Source: Alphaproteobacteria bacterium
Lineage (GTDB): Bacteria > Pseudomonadota > Alphaproteobacteria > RF32 > CAG-239
Assembly: GCA_017963715.1 (NCBI GenBank)
Contig: JAGCTK010000030.1
Span: forward strand, 1 to 5,998
Direction of reading: 5' to 3'
DNA: 5,998 bases
Shown: positions 5,506 through 5,998 of the stretch, one piece after another
Numbering within the stretch: position 1 is the first letter of the stretch
How the letters are laid out: each line of letters opens with the position of its first letter
The notes under the pieces: model-generated
The model's input: only the letters and a program-made list of their open reading frames with translations
Told to the model about the DNA's origin: nothing
Databases searched by the model: none
Program-made: the position numbers and the translations under genes

Positions 5506-5997
5506 ATGAATAAATTTTTATTTAAAATTAAAAGTAAAATCGGACGGATATGTTTTGTATGCAAAGAACAAATATTGAATGGTGAGTATGATTTTATATT
5601 CGGTATAGGTGCGGCTTGTTCATGTACACAAACACTCAGAAATTGTTGTCTGCAATTTCGAAGTTATCCGTTGGATTGGCTTTATGGCGGGGATTTGAAA
5701 ACCCGAATTGATTTATTGGTAAATCATTTTACTGATTTCATTAATCAAGAAGACTTAAAAAAAGTTGACGAAAAGGATTATCCTCTGCATCGAGATATTT
5801 ATTGCAATTTGAAAAATGGTATCGTTTTTAACCATGATTTTGAATTTCATCAAAGGCTTGAGGATACTTATCCGGCCGTTAAAGAAAAATACGATAGACG
5901 AATAAAACGCCTTTATGAACATATCAAATCAGCTCAAAAAATTTTAATCGTTTATATGCACTCACCGGATACAACAATAAGCATTAAAAAGGCGTAA
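5506..5997 (+). CDS. DUF1796-family putative papain-like cysteine peptidase, possibly C-terminally short
   Basis: A 163-residue protein with the DUF1796 pattern: FIFGIGAACSCTQTLR (30-45) with candidate nucleophile Cys38, then FRSYPLDWLYGG (51-62), a helix with LLVNHFTDFI (70-79), GIVFNHDFEFH (105-115) with candidate His110, and KYDRRIKRLYEHI (128-140). The family is classed as papain-like by structure prediction; I know of no established function. No signal peptide is evident; the first 25 residues are basic with some hydrophobic residues. The domain usually runs on past the strand seen here as KILIVYM (145-151); here a stop comes 12 residues later, after an A-rich stretch (ATTAAAAAGGCGTAA), one base before the window ends, so a truncation or frameshift is possible. 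Sampled GC is about 32%, against about 47% in the symporter gene, which suggests a different origin. It lies directly behind the structured RNA and terminator. Confidence 0.78.
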   Translation: MNKFLFKIKSKIGRICFVCKEQILNGEYDFIFGIGAACSCTQTLRNCCLQFRSYPLDWLYGGDLKTRIDLLVNHFTDFINQEDLKKVDEKDYPLHRDIYCNLKNGIVFNHDFEFHQRLEDTYPAVKEKYDRRIKRLYEHIKSAQKILIVYMHSPDTTISIKKA

Positions 5998-5998
5998 A

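Noticed and set aside
1..5998. CRISPR array, tRNA or rRNA gene, insertion sequence, attachment site
   Set aside because: No regularly spaced repeats, cloverleaf, ribosomal sequence, transposase or terminal inverted repeats were seen on either strand.

Overview
The window holds seven genes, two of them reaching or nearly reaching its ends, and one structured RNA region. The organism looks Gram-negative: it has Sec-exported proteins, a periplasmic-type flavodoxin and a NapH-like membrane ferredoxin. Base composition is moderate and promoters are sigma70-like. An uncultured, anaerobic, gut-type alphaproteobacterium would fit, but that is only an impression from gene style; no rRNA or other marker is present.

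Left part (1-3616), all on the minus strand. In transcription order: an exported flavodoxin (ATG at 3562); a membrane-bound 2x[4Fe-4S] protein whose ATG overlaps the flavodoxin stop codon (ATGA, 3020-3023); a 121-residue protein of unknown family driven by a perfect TTGACA-N17-TATAAT promoter; a YjjU-type patatin-like phospholipase; and, running off the left edge, a secreted C39-like cysteine peptidase. Plausible promoters sit before the flavodoxin, the 121-aa gene, the patatin gene and the peptidase, so these are probably short separate transcripts. Only flavodoxin and ferredoxin form a clear operon. Together those two look like a redox relay that carries electrons across or along the inner membrane to a periplasmic flavin protein.

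Right part (3617-5998), plus strand. A divergent intergenic region leads to an 11-helix sodium:neurotransmitter-symporter-family transporter (3748-5133). After it comes a 372-base stretch without a convincing gene (5134-5505). This stretch has a good promoter, a chain of hairpins, a multibranched domain closed by a perfect 9-bp helix, and a strong intrinsic terminator. A 5' segment can form a 12-bp helix with the left arm and loop of that terminator, so two exclusive folds are possible. It matches no RNA class I recognise. It is either a free-standing small RNA or, more interestingly, an attenuating leader for the next gene, an AT-rich DUF1796 putative papain-like cysteine peptidase (5506-5997) that seems to end early.

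Hand counts over sampled blocks give about 47-50% GC for the symporter and patatin genes, about 38% for the C39 peptidase and about 32% for the DUF1796 gene. The two cysteine-peptidase genes at the ends therefore look more like accessory DNA than the middle does.
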